Assembly: GCA_949357655.1 (NCBI GenBank)
Contig: CASHTG010000019.1
Coordinates: 744,001-808,000 of the forward strand
Direction of reading: 5' to 3'
Length of the DNA: 64,000 bases
Source: Parascedosporium putredinis
Taxonomy: Eukaryota > Ascomycota > Sordariomycetes > Microascales > Microascaceae
In this document: positions 49,591-59,539 of the stretch, piece after piece
How the letters are laid out: each line of letters begins with the position of its first letter
Numbering within the stretch: the stretch's first letter is position 1
The notes under the pieces: model-generated
What the model was told of the DNA's origin: nothing
Databases searched by the model: none
Seen by the model: the letters and a program-made list of their open reading frames with translations, nothing else
Translations under genes and position numbers: made by a program

Positions 49591-52500
49591 CGCGAGTGTA
49601 GAGTGTTGGTGTCTGTTGGCTGTTCCTCGACGTCCCAAAATCAAGTGGGAATCATGGAACAGATCCTACCGTATTAAAAGAGAGTAGTAAGCACAAATAA
49701 ATGAGTGTCTTGTTTGCTTTTCAGCCACCGCTGAACAAGAAAAGGAAAAGAAGAACAGAGAGAGAAGGAAGAAGGACGGGGATACGATCAAACATGCGGG
49801 GGCGATTAAGTTCTTTAAGTTCATAGCGTGGGAAACAAGCCTCCCTTGGTAAGGGCAAGTGTGGAAGGGGGTCGATGGGGTAGATGGGAGCGATAGGGAT
49901 AGGAACAATGGAAAAGGCCATGTGTGAGTTGGGATGAAGAGATCGCACGTTCCACTTTTGCGCTTGAGTGTTACTGATCTGCGGATTCCGTTGTCGATCA
50001 GCTCTTGGCCATTGGGCTCTTGGATCCTACACGATACAGACTCCAGATCCGGTTAAAGGATCTTGGTGTGTCATGTTGCCCAGTTGGGGTCCCGGCACGG
50101 AAAGCTATCGCCACATGGTTCTCGCTCTTTATCTCGCTCAGCGTTTCTACCACTAGGCTTAGCTGAGGAGAGAGGAAGAAAGGGGATGGATAGTCGTCAG
50201 AGCTACGGTGTGCGGATGGTGTAGAGCGGATACCCTTCTTTTCGTGGTGAAGCAGTCGTTAAGCTTATCCGTGCTTTAGGGGTGTCAAAGATGCATCAGG
50301 GTTGGAGGGAGGGCGGCATAGTCTGCAGCACAATGGCAAGCCCTCACCCATAGACGGGGTCCCTCGAGCTTCGTTCGGGCCGGAGGTCTGACCTCACCGA
50401 AAGCGGTACTAGGCGGGACATGCCCCGTGTAGGTATAAGGTTATTTTGCCTTTCCCCGAAAGGGGATGCAAGTATCAGAGGTTGAAGAGGCTCTAGCGAA
50501 CGAGGTACCGATCCGGAGCTGGTGGCCATTAAACTACCGTACCAAATGTGAGGACGGCGAACTAAATGCATACAACGACAGATATCCTAAGCGGGTAGCC
50601 GGGGGAGGAGGCTAGGTACCTGCGTCAAGGTCAAGCTCACGGCACAGTCCCGTGCGACCAAAACCACAATGATGGTGCACACCCCTGTAGCAGGATATCG
50701 CCTTGGGCGTTGCGAGTGGACGGGACGGCTTCGGCGTTTCAGATCCAAGGGTTTTCTTGCCCTTTCTCTTCTTCCTAGGAGCCTCACGACGGACACCTCC
50801 ATAAGCCAATGTCCGTCAGTTGAATTTCGCCCCAGCCTCCACTACCTACTAATGTCTACAGGTTGTTTCTATTGAATGGGAAAAAAAGAAAAAGGGCCTT
50901 GCTGTACTACACGAGATGGAAGAGAAAGAGTCGGTCAATAGATAGATGGATGGAAAAAGAAGAAGGAAAAGAGGCAGTCTCAACTTGGTAGAGTACCCTT
51001 CGACAATCAATTGTATTTACTCTGGCTTCGCCAGGCTCAAAGTGATCGCAGAGACTTTTCTTTCGGTCTCCGGAGCGACATCGACGTTGAATCAGCCGCG
51101 ACTCGAGCGCCGTTCGGTGCAGCGAATAAAGAATTGAAGCCGCTCTCTTGAATGTGGGGAGAGGCGAGAATCGAGGGCGAAAAGCAAAAACCCCAGATCA
51201 ATTCAAGGTTGCATTAGTCTATGTGACTAGCCTAACGGCACTCGCTATTGCTATCGCACGCACCACTCAGACAAGGGAGGCCCCTGGCAGCGACCCCTGC
51301 ACGGCCGAGTCTGTCGGAAATCGTCGATCTCTGAGCAGAGAGGCTCATGCACCAAGGGAACATTGAACCCTCGACTATGGGGCGGCACGTTCAAGTCAAC
51401 CTCAACCTGTCAACCTGTCAACCTCGCAACACGGTGGAATGGGTCCATGTCTTCCAGAAGGCCCAAGCGCCTTCGTTGAGTCTTGAACAAAGGCAAAAGT
51501 CGAGGGCTATAGCGAACCCCGTTATATCCATCCATGGACGGATCCCTCCCTCGACCCATTGCCCCATTGCCCGCCTCTATTCCGGGAGGAAACAATTATT
51601 AGCCCTAGACCGGCGACCGCCGCGCTCGGATCGAGAGCTGGTGATACACCGACGTTTCAGGGTTCATTTTCTAGCTCGCACAACTTCGGCGGCCGGCAAG
51701 ACTCGCCAACCGGCTGCTGTCAGTTCGCCCGAGGAATGGCCTCGAGGCAAGGCCGATTCCATCGTGAAGATGGGGCTATTGCAAAGAATAAGAAGAAAAT
51801 GATGGAGGAAAAAAAAAAAAGAGACAATAAAGCCGTCGCAATCAGCTGTGAAAAGCTATGCTCTGTTGGCGCAGCATAACCTGCATCAATGATTGCGGGC
51901 TGTGAAGGGTAGAAGGTGTGTAGTGGGGGTGTATCGTGGGCACATCATCTGATGCAGGGGAGCAAGCAAGAACAGATCAGGTCCAAGGGCTTTGCAGCGA
52001 CTGCAGTGCTCACTCCACAACCTACCACCATCCATCGCACCTGCCATGAGTACAGACTGGAGAAAAACGGCTTCGGGGTTTGCCAGCAACCTCAGTCATC
52101 GAAGCCAGCTAAGCCCTACAACGCCAGCGAATCAGAAGCGCCAAGTCGGCCGTTCTGTCGGGGATGCGCGGCTGGGGCTCGAGCGACGAGCATAAGCAGC
52201 ATCATGCCTTGGACTCGGACCTTCCGGAGCGTTGGGGTGGCCGGTGGGCGTCCGCCCTCATGGGACTGACTTGATTCTCGAAGCCCCCCTGCTCCGCCGA
52301 AGATCCGTGCCTTGTCCTTCGCTGAGAGGGGCATTGATGATTGACCGAGGGTCGACTGGAGCCGGGCCGTGCTTCCCCCTCGAGGGTCTGCTTTGTCGAG
52401 TCTGGTGGCTGGCTGGCTGGCCTACAGTTTAGCCTATGGAAGGGCTGAGATCCTGCTGAATGCTTCTACGTCGGGATAGAGTGTCGATCTAGTTCTTCCG

Positions 52501-53693
52501 GATGTCGGATGTTTTGGTAGTCTCTTTTCCGATCGAATGGAACCATTCTCGTCATTCTTATCCGCCCGCATCTTGCGTGCCGTGATTTCATCACTGGCTC
52601 TCTGGACGGAGGGCTCGTCTCAACCAAGGGTCCTCTCTTCGTAGTGGCGAACATTGACTAATGGAATGGACTCCCATATGTGTGGGTGGGTACATCACTG
52701 AGAAGACAAGATCCACAATCAAGACGAACTGTCTGGCTACATGTAGATAAGCAATACCGCGAGCTTCAACGGGGCTCAGGCTCAACCAAGCTCGTGATGA
52801 CAGGCTACTCGGGTGATGGTGGATAGAACGGGTGGGTTCAATGTTGAGAACAGGGGGTCCGTCCACAATCGGCACTGTTAACTGACGTGCCAGCATCGAC
52901 GTCGCAATGGATCACCCATATCCGGGGGACGAGATCGACAGCTTGGACATGACGAGAGACATCTATGGATCAATCTATGACACGTTCAGAGTGGTCTTGA
53001 AGATTTGAGTTGGAGCACCCAGTGATCCGTGCCCGACCATCGATGGAGTTTAAAAAAGTGGCAGCACACCACCCTGCCATCGTCGCCATCGATGCATCAT
53101 GGCATCATTGCCTGTACAATTTCAAGGGCACCCCGGCATTTTATGGGCTGCTTGAAGACTCGTGCCGTTGTAGTAGCCGTCATAGCGGGCAAGAGTCGGA
53201 GAGAAAGAGAGGCTTCGGAGGGCAGGAGTGGCAAGCGGGAGCCCAAAAGTGCGCCTGATGGATCCAGTTACCAGCTACGAATATCTATTGGACTGAATGG
53301 ATAGATCCATCCATGGATCTATCGCAATAAAAATAGGTGACGAGGAGTTGCTCCTGAAAGAATCAGTTGCCACATTTCTCCCATTGAAGCCGATCGTCAT
53401 CGACGTCACCATCCATAACCTTTTTGTGTTTGGGTGCAACGCAACGCCACCGATCACCTCACGGATGGGGCAAAGGACCCCAAATAACCCGAGGGCAACC
53501 TTTATTGTTAATAGAACTCGTAGCGTGACTGACCAATTCGGCGATGCCTCATCTTGCTCTTGCCTCTAAATAATTCTTTGGAACTAGTATCAACGAGGCT
53601 TCCTTACTCTTCTTTCTTTTACGCCTTCTCAACATTGAACCTTTTGAAATCATCCATGGATTGATCCGTGTTTCAAAACATCAGCATAAAAAA
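49591..53693. other. 4.1-kb region without a recognised gene
   Basis: Open frames are short and match no known family. It contains small duplications (CAACCTGTCAACCTGTCAACC near 51410; GGCTGGCTGGCTGGCC near 52410) and short palindromes sharing ATCCATCCATGGA. The left end is the promoter of the rhodopsin-fold gene; the right end that of the esterase-family gene. Confidence 0.45.
53301..53324. repeat. 11-bp perfect inverted repeat, 2-bp loop
   Basis: Left arm GATAGATCCAT, spacer CC, right arm ATGGATCTATC. It lies 370 bp upstream of the esterase-family start and could form a small cruciform or be a dimeric protein site. Confidence 0.7.
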
Positions 53694-55097
53694 ATGGCTT
53701 CCACCTCCCGCAGAAGTCTACAGCCTATGCGCACCCTCGAAGCCGCAGCCCGCCTCGTGCGCCGGCACGCCCAAACCCTTCCGGCCCTCTCCCCATCCGG
53801 CGACGGCTTCGGGCAGCATTTCGACCGGTTTGCCGGCTGCAAGGTGCTCCTCATCGGGGATGCATCCCACGGCACGTCCGAGTTCTACGCGGCCCGCGCC
53901 GCCATCACCAAATACATGATCCAAAACCACGGCTTCGACATCGTCGCCGTCGAAGCCGACTGGCCCGACGCCGAGGCCATTGATCGCTACGTGCGCCGCA
54001 GACCGGGCGACGGCCCGCGCACGGCGTCGACAAGACCGTTCCCAAGGAGGGGGGACGACGCCCCCTTTCAGCGGTTCCCTTCATGGATGTGGCGGAACGA
54101 CGAGGTGCACGACTTCGTGGCCTGGCTCCGCGAGTTCAACACCGGCAAGCCCGTCAAAGAGGCGGCAGGCTTTTACGGGCTGGATCTATACTCGATGGGC
54201 GCCTCGATGAAGGCGGTGACGTCGTACCTCCAGCGGGTGGACCCTCCGATGGCCAAGGTCGCCGAGGAGAGGTACGGCAAGCTCATGGGCTGGGCGGAGG
54301 ACCCGCACGAGTACGGGCTCGAGGTGCTGCTCACGACGTTTGCCGGCCACGAGGCCGAGGTGGTGGCGATGCTCCAGGACCTGCTGGCGAAGCGGCTCGA
54401 GTACGCGGACCACTTGGGCAACGGCGACGAGTTCCACAGCGGGGAGCAAAACGCGCGCCTGGTCGCCGACGCCGAGCGCTACTACAAGGCCATGTACCAC
54501 GGGCGCGACGAGAGCTGGAACCTGCGGGACGCGCACATGTTCCAGACGCTCGTGCGCATCATGAAGCACCGGGGCCCGGACGCCAAGGCCATCGTGTGGG
54601 CTCACAACAGCCACGTCGGCGACGCCCGCGCCACCGACATGGGCCTGCTGCGCGAGGAGCTCAACATCGGGCAGCTGTGCAGGGAAACGTTCCAGGCGGG
54701 CGCGCTCAGCATCGGCATGGGCACGTTTACCGGGACGGTGGCCGCCGCGGACGAGTGGGGCGGCGATATGAGCGTTATGAAGGTGCGGCCCGGCATGAGG
54801 GGTACCTACGAAGAGCTGATGCACGCGACGGGGGTCCCGCGCTTCCTGCTGGACTTGCGCAGGGGCTGGTGCGACGACGAGGTGCTGGACGAGCTCTCCA
54901 AGAAGAGGCTCGAGCGGTATATCGGCGTCATCTACAAGCCCGACAACGAAGTGAGGGCGCACTACTCGCCCTCGATGTTGGCCAGGGAGTTTGACGCGTA
55001 CGTGTGGTTTGACGAGACTAGGGCCGTGGGGGCGTTTGAGAAACGCCAGCCTCCGACGTCACTGGAACTCGAAGAAACGTGGCCCTTTGGCTTGTAG
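53694..55097 (+). CDS. Erythromycin-esterase-family hydrolase (bacterial type)
   Basis: Single uninterrupted exon of 467 codons, related to the erythromycin esterase / succinoglycan-biosynthesis family known mainly from bacteria. Key segments: VLLIGDASHGTSEFYAAR (His at about residue 59), FDIVAVEADWPDAEAIDRYV (Glu about 87), GFYGLDLYSMGASM, AIVWAHNSHVGDARATDMG and a final FDAYVWFDETRAV. The first acidic residue of the usual GExxHG motif is Asp here (GDASHG), a conservative change. There is no signal peptide, so it is probably cytosolic. Start is the first ATG in frame, after a short A run. Unlike its neighbours it has no intron and needs no frame correction, and it is strongly GC-rich at third positions. 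Its real substrate in fungi is unknown; macrolide hydrolysis should not be assumed. Confidence 0.92.
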   Translation: MASTSRRSLQPMRTLEAAARLVRRHAQTLPALSPSGDGFGQHFDRFAGCKVLLIGDASHGTSEFYAARAAITKYMIQNHGFDIVAVEADWPDAEAIDRYVRRRPGDGPRTASTRPFPRRGDDAPFQRFPSWMWRNDEVHDFVAWLREFNTGKPVKEAAGFYGLDLYSMGASMKAVTSYLQRVDPPMAKVAEERYGKLMGWAEDPHEYGLEVLLTTFAGHEAEVVAMLQDLLAKRLEYADHLGNGDEFHSGEQNARLVADAERYYKAMYHGRDESWNLRDAHMFQTLVRIMKHRGPDAKAIVWAHNSHVGDARATDMGLLREELNIGQLCRETFQAGALSIGMGTFTGTVAAADEWGGDMSVMKVRPGMRGTYEELMHATGVPRFLLDLRRGWCDDEVLDELSKKRLERYIGVIYKPDNEVRAHYSPSMLAREFDAYVWFDETRAVGAFEKRQPPTSLELEETWPFGL

Positions 55098-56572
55098 GAG
55101 TTTTTGTTTTTGAGGAAGTTTGGGGGCATACGATTGCTCCGTCTTCTAGATTGCGTTGCTTGTGTTTTCGAAAAGCGGTCAACAAGGACGGGAGTTCAGG
55201 ATAGGTAAAGGGTGAGGGTAGGGCAGGGCAACACTAGGCGTCCTTTTTGGGTTAAAAATGTAACGAATAGGTTCTCTTGCTCTATGTAATGAAAGTGAGG
55301 ATTGCACACACAGTTCGACCTCAGCTCGTGCGGGCTGCTTCTCAAGTGAGAAGCCTCAAACTTGAACTCTTGGTTGAGGAAGGGTTGGTGCGCAAACTGC
55401 GCCAATCAGAGACCCCGGTAGCGCTAGATTAGGCAAGTTCAGGCGCCAGTCGCTGAACCCTGGAAGAATACGCCAGTGCCAGACGTCAATACTACATGTC
55501 AGTAATAGTAATCCAGTGCATATCATTGATCAATTGACGGAGTCGATAAATCCATGGATCCATCCAGAGTCCGTTGATCGCATTTGCGGGTTCCTAGCTG
55601 CGATTCCCATGATGGCGGGGTTGTCTAGCTTTCAATGCTCGTCCAGTGTTGCATTCAAGGCTACATGTACCGCTAAGAGCAGCGGGCCGGAGTAACTAGT
55701 CGGTCGTCACAGATGCGCCCCGACCCTTTGCTTGTGGCGTGTTGGTTCGACAAGATGGCACATTTCGCAATACTACCCATAATCGTCGTCTCTTAGCCAG
55801 TGATGACTTGGCCGAGACCCTCCAAGCCCGACTTCGTGTTGCATATCATGCTACCTCATGATGCTACCTACAGTCCAAACGGCCCTTGACAACCTCTGCG
55901 TACCCGCCCTGTCCGCCTGCATCTAGTCTTCAAGCCCTTTATTCTCCAACGATGGGTGATTCTGGCTGTAGAATTTGATAGATATAGATCACGGGGCGAG
56001 GTGGCGGAGGGGAGTCGATTCGGCCGGGGACCCTTGACAAGGCAGAAGGTGGGTTCGGCTCCGAGATTCGGCTGACCACGTTGGATCTATTGAGGGATGC
56101 CTTGCAGTCGGGATGATGAATGACACTGCCCGATATATTAATCCAAGGCGGAGGCTATATTTTCCGACCTATGGTTAGCGGCAAGGCCAAACCGTCGTGT
56201 AATTAAGATTGGCGAATCTTTGCTTTCTTGTGAAAGGAGAGTAAAGAGGTGCTTGATATCGCCTTTCATTCCCCCTTTTTTTTTCAGGATTTTCCTTGGC
56301 TTATTCTAGCTCGCCTAGTCTCTGATGAGACCGGCTGCTGCGGCCCTTCTCCAGCATCACCGAGGTAGGAACAGATGGCTCGCAAGAGTTGCCCACATCA
56401 ATCGGCGGTGCTTCGCCCCTCAAATCTGCCCCGCGATATTAAATCCCCGCTCTTACCAGCTTTCTCGTCCTCTCCTTGTGACTCGCACATTCACAGGAAA
56501 CGCGGAGGGTCTTTCGCATGCCCCACAAAGGTAAGGGCGAGAAGGAGGAAAAAGAAAAACAACCCGATACGA

Positions 56573-56598
56573 GCACACGCGCATGCGCACACACACGC
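56573..56598. repeat. Alternating purine-pyrimidine tract (CA/CG)
   Basis: About 26 bp of nearly perfect alternation built from CACACGCGCATGCGCACACA and following CACACG. Such tracts favour Z-DNA and are often length-variable. Confidence 0.6.
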
Positions 56599-57026
56599 AA
56601 ATGCACAATTCTCCGGACTGTACCCATTTACAACAGAATTGCAGGTGAGGTCTCTACACTCCTTCGTCTCGCCCATCTCAACCCCTCTTAGAGCTCAATG
56701 TGCCGGCGGCCGGCGGGAGGGGGTTTAGCCCTTCGCACGGGCTTTACCGATGTGGGACGACAGGGGATCCATATAACATCCATTAGATCAAATGGAATGG
56801 AACCGTTGGAGGTGGAGTATGAAGCGCAAACGGTTCATTGTGTTCTCTAGTCTCGACGCGAGATTTAACTGCTTGGGAGGCGTGAAGAATCCATCAATGG
56901 GAAAAACGGGAGAAAGCGCGCTGGGCTAGGTTAGGTCTAAGCAATGGATCAAATTGATCAATCCTAGATGCCACCCGTCCATTCGACCCATTACCTCAAC
57001 TGGCCGTCCACTAATAAAAACTTGAC

Positions 57027-57206
57027 TGGGCTGTGGGCTGTGGGCTGCTGCTAGCTGAGCCTAACCCCGACGGGCCAGCTTTATTCCATTTTTGCTGTGG
57101 GCTGCACAGTTTCGTTGGTCCGCACGCAGGTGCTGGTGTGGTGCTGGTGCTGGTGTGCTGGGGCGCTAGGTCGTGCGTGCGTACCGCGTGCGTGCGTGCG
57201 TGTGCC
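57027..57206. repeat. GGGCTGT, GGTGCTG and GCGT short tandem repeats
   Basis: Three adjoining low-complexity blocks: GGGCTGT repeats at 57028-57050, GGTGCTG/GTGTG repeats at 57129-57164, and GCGT units at 57174-57204. They sit 245-420 bp upstream of the EEP-family start. Confidence 0.65.
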
Positions 57207-57450
57207 TGTCTTTTGTCTTGGGACACGATTACCTAACCTCGGAGCTCGTGAGTCGACGACAATCTCCCCGCTCACAATTGACGTCGCCTAGAGTCTGATT
57301 TCCAACGATCGTGAACCAGGGCTGCTTGGCTTTTTTTCCCGGGTTTTCGTTTTTGGGGTTTCTCCATCCATCTCTTCTCTTCCCCGTCCCTCGATTGCAA
57401 TTCGGACCGCAAATGTCATTTCTCGCTGATCCTCGCACACAAGGACATTC

Positions 57451-58466
57451 ATGGTGCAAGGTTCCCCCCTGCCTGTTGAGGACCCAGAAGCTCCTTGCCA
57501 GGCCCGGAGATGGCACCATTTCGACGAATCGACCTGCCAATGGGCCAGGGTCGAGCCGGGGTACTCTAGCGTCCAGGACGCCCCGCCGAGTCGAGCTCGC
57601 GAGCTGGCTCTCTACACCTGGAACGTGGATGCGGGCGCCGAGTCCCCGCGCTTCCGCATCCGCTCCATCATCTCACACATCCTCACCTCCTCCCCTCACC
57701 AGACGTTATTTTTCTTCAGGAGCTTACCCAGATCGCCTTTGAAACCGTCCTGTCCGACCCCCGCATAAGACGGGGTTGGGTCTTGAGCGAGGGTGACACT
57801 GCCACCTGGCAAAATGCGCACTTTTCAACTGTCACCCTCCTCTCCAGAAGCCGATTTGGCCTTCCACAAGCGTCCCATCCCGGCGGCGCCACCCTCGGTC
57901 CCGTCTGGCGAGTCAGGTACCCCAGTCGCTTCGGGCGTGATGCCCTGTGCTGCGACGTATTTCTACCCTCCGGGTCCTCCGACCCCGCGGAGCCCCAGAT
58001 TCGGGTCCGCCTGGTCAACGTCCACCTAGACTCCCTCGCCATACGCCCGTCCCAACGTCCCAGGCAGATCCAAACCGTCGCCGCCTACCTTCAGAACGCC
58101 GGTCATGGACTTGTAGCCGGCGACTTTAACCCCGTGCTTGACGAGGATGCCACCCTCGTGGCCGACAACGGTCTTGTCGACGCCTGGCTTGAGCTCCGCT
58201 CGAACGAGCCCGGCTTCACGTGGGGAATTGACGGGAAGCAGCGCTTCCCGCCGGGCCGGCTAGACAAAGTTGCCACTTTGGGACTGGAACCGGTGTCCAT
58301 CGAGGTGATGGAGCCGAGTGTGCTTAGTTATTCCGCTTTGGCACTGGACCCAGGCGAACCCTTGGACGGGGCTGAGCCGGTTGGCTATGACGACGACTTT
58401 CGAGGCGGGGTCCCTTGGAGTGATCACTGTGGTCTCAAGTGTGTCGTTCGTGTTAGGCCCAGCTGA
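57451..58466 (+). CDS. Endonuclease/exonuclease/phosphatase family protein (TDP2-like)
   Basis: EEP-fold metal-dependent phosphodiesterase. Catalytic motifs in order: ALYTWNVDAGAE (Asn), DVIFLQELTQ (Glu, metal), VRLVNVHLDSLAIRPSQRP (His), GHGLVAGDFNPVLDED (Asp, Asn), PGRLDKVATLG and VPWSDHCGLKC (final Asp-His pair). The order and the TWNVDA and QELT forms are closest to the tyrosyl-DNA phosphodiesterase 2 group, as I recall it. One base is missing at 57692-57695 (C4), between the first two motifs. Restored length is about 338 aa, no intron needed. Start is the ATG preceding the conserved region; no targeting signal is apparent. A role in removing protein-DNA adducts is possible, but other EEP roles cannot be excluded. 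Confidence 0.82.
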
Positions 58467-59539
58467 AGAGAGATAATAGAGCCGGGATACACAATAAGAC
58501 GCCCCATGAGGTTCTCTTCCTTTCCTCCGCCGGGCCAAAACCCGCCCCTCCCAGCCTCAAGTCAACGATCCTTCCAGGTGGGAAAGTCTTCGTATGGCTG
58601 CAACCCACCCTATCCATTGTAAAGTCGCCCCAGCAACATACTCTTTGGAGACAACATTGTGATACCCTTACCCTCTCAGGATGGTTTCAACAAGCCTCTC
58701 AAGATCCCTAAGCCACGACCAACTTTTACTCAAAGCATCGGTAAAGAAGACGCGCCAACCGTTTTTCTTTTTCTTCATCAAGCCTTTTCATGCGAGAGCT
58801 CAATCCTTCTTTCCACCTCACCTAGGAATCGAATCCAAGCCAGAATAGCGACCGCAGGTCCCACGATTTATATTTTTGTTCTGGCCTGTCGATGCGTACC
58901 TAAACATCATCCGAGTAATGTACAGTGTTAGAAGGGCGAGAGTTGCGGCCGGTCTGAGTATGGGTGCGTCGGTGATGGAGATGTCTACAACCATTAAGCT
59001 TTCAACTGCATTTATAGCCCCTTGAGCTCCGGAGACAGACTGCCCCCTCAGAGTCACGAAATATAGAGCTGGTTGGCAGGAAGGAAAGAACTATAGAGAT
59101 AGTTTCTGCCTGTGAGTCCCCATACCCCAGCATATCGAATTCTATAATCACGACTACCTACGAAAGCATGGGTGGGAAGAAGGTGAGCGGTGAGGAGGAG
59201 ATAGATGCATTTTTATATACCCGTCATAGCTGTGAGCCTACCTGGGAAGTTTCCTTTCGTTTCTGGATGCCGGGCCCCGGTGGTAATGGAAAGGAATTGC
59301 GTGCGTTGAGATTTCAAGTCCAACGCAAAGGTTGCCCGTCACTCCGAGCTATGGTTACGACCCAAGGTAAATGGAACCATTGTTTCCGAGGCTCAATGCA
59401 AGAACAAGATTCTTTTCTTAGCTCTACCGATATTAATCAAAGACTTCAACGAACTAAAATGCATCCTACGTGCGGTTTCCATACCCTTCCTCCCCTTCAT
59501 GAATGTTGAGTTTTTACATTTCCCCATCTTGTCCCTCGA
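58467..59539. other. Tail-to-tail intergenic region
   Basis: 1.07 kb between the EEP-family stop and the F-box protein stop. One 113-codon plus-strand frame (59168-59509) has no resemblance to a known family. Presumed 3' UTRs. Confidence 0.45.

Larger units (their letters stand above)
55098..57450. other. 2.35-kb intergenic region with simple repeats
   Basis: No recognisable gene. Contains a TACATGTA palindrome (55662), an ATCCATGGATCCATCC string (55550), a purine-pyrimidine alternating tract (56573) and a G/T-rich minisatellite (57027-57206). The right end is the promoter of the EEP-family gene. Confidence 0.5.

Noticed and set aside
54186..54962. 258-codon minus-strand frame
   Set aside because: Antisense shadow of the same esterase-family gene.
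54083..54994. 303-codon plus-strand frame rich in Arg, Gly and Ala
   Set aside because: Shadow of the esterase-family gene in another frame; composition is typical of GC-rich antisense or alternate frames, with no family motif.
59168..59509. 113-codon plus-strand frame starting with ATG
   Set aside because: Does not resemble any protein family and lies in a tail-to-tail 3' region.
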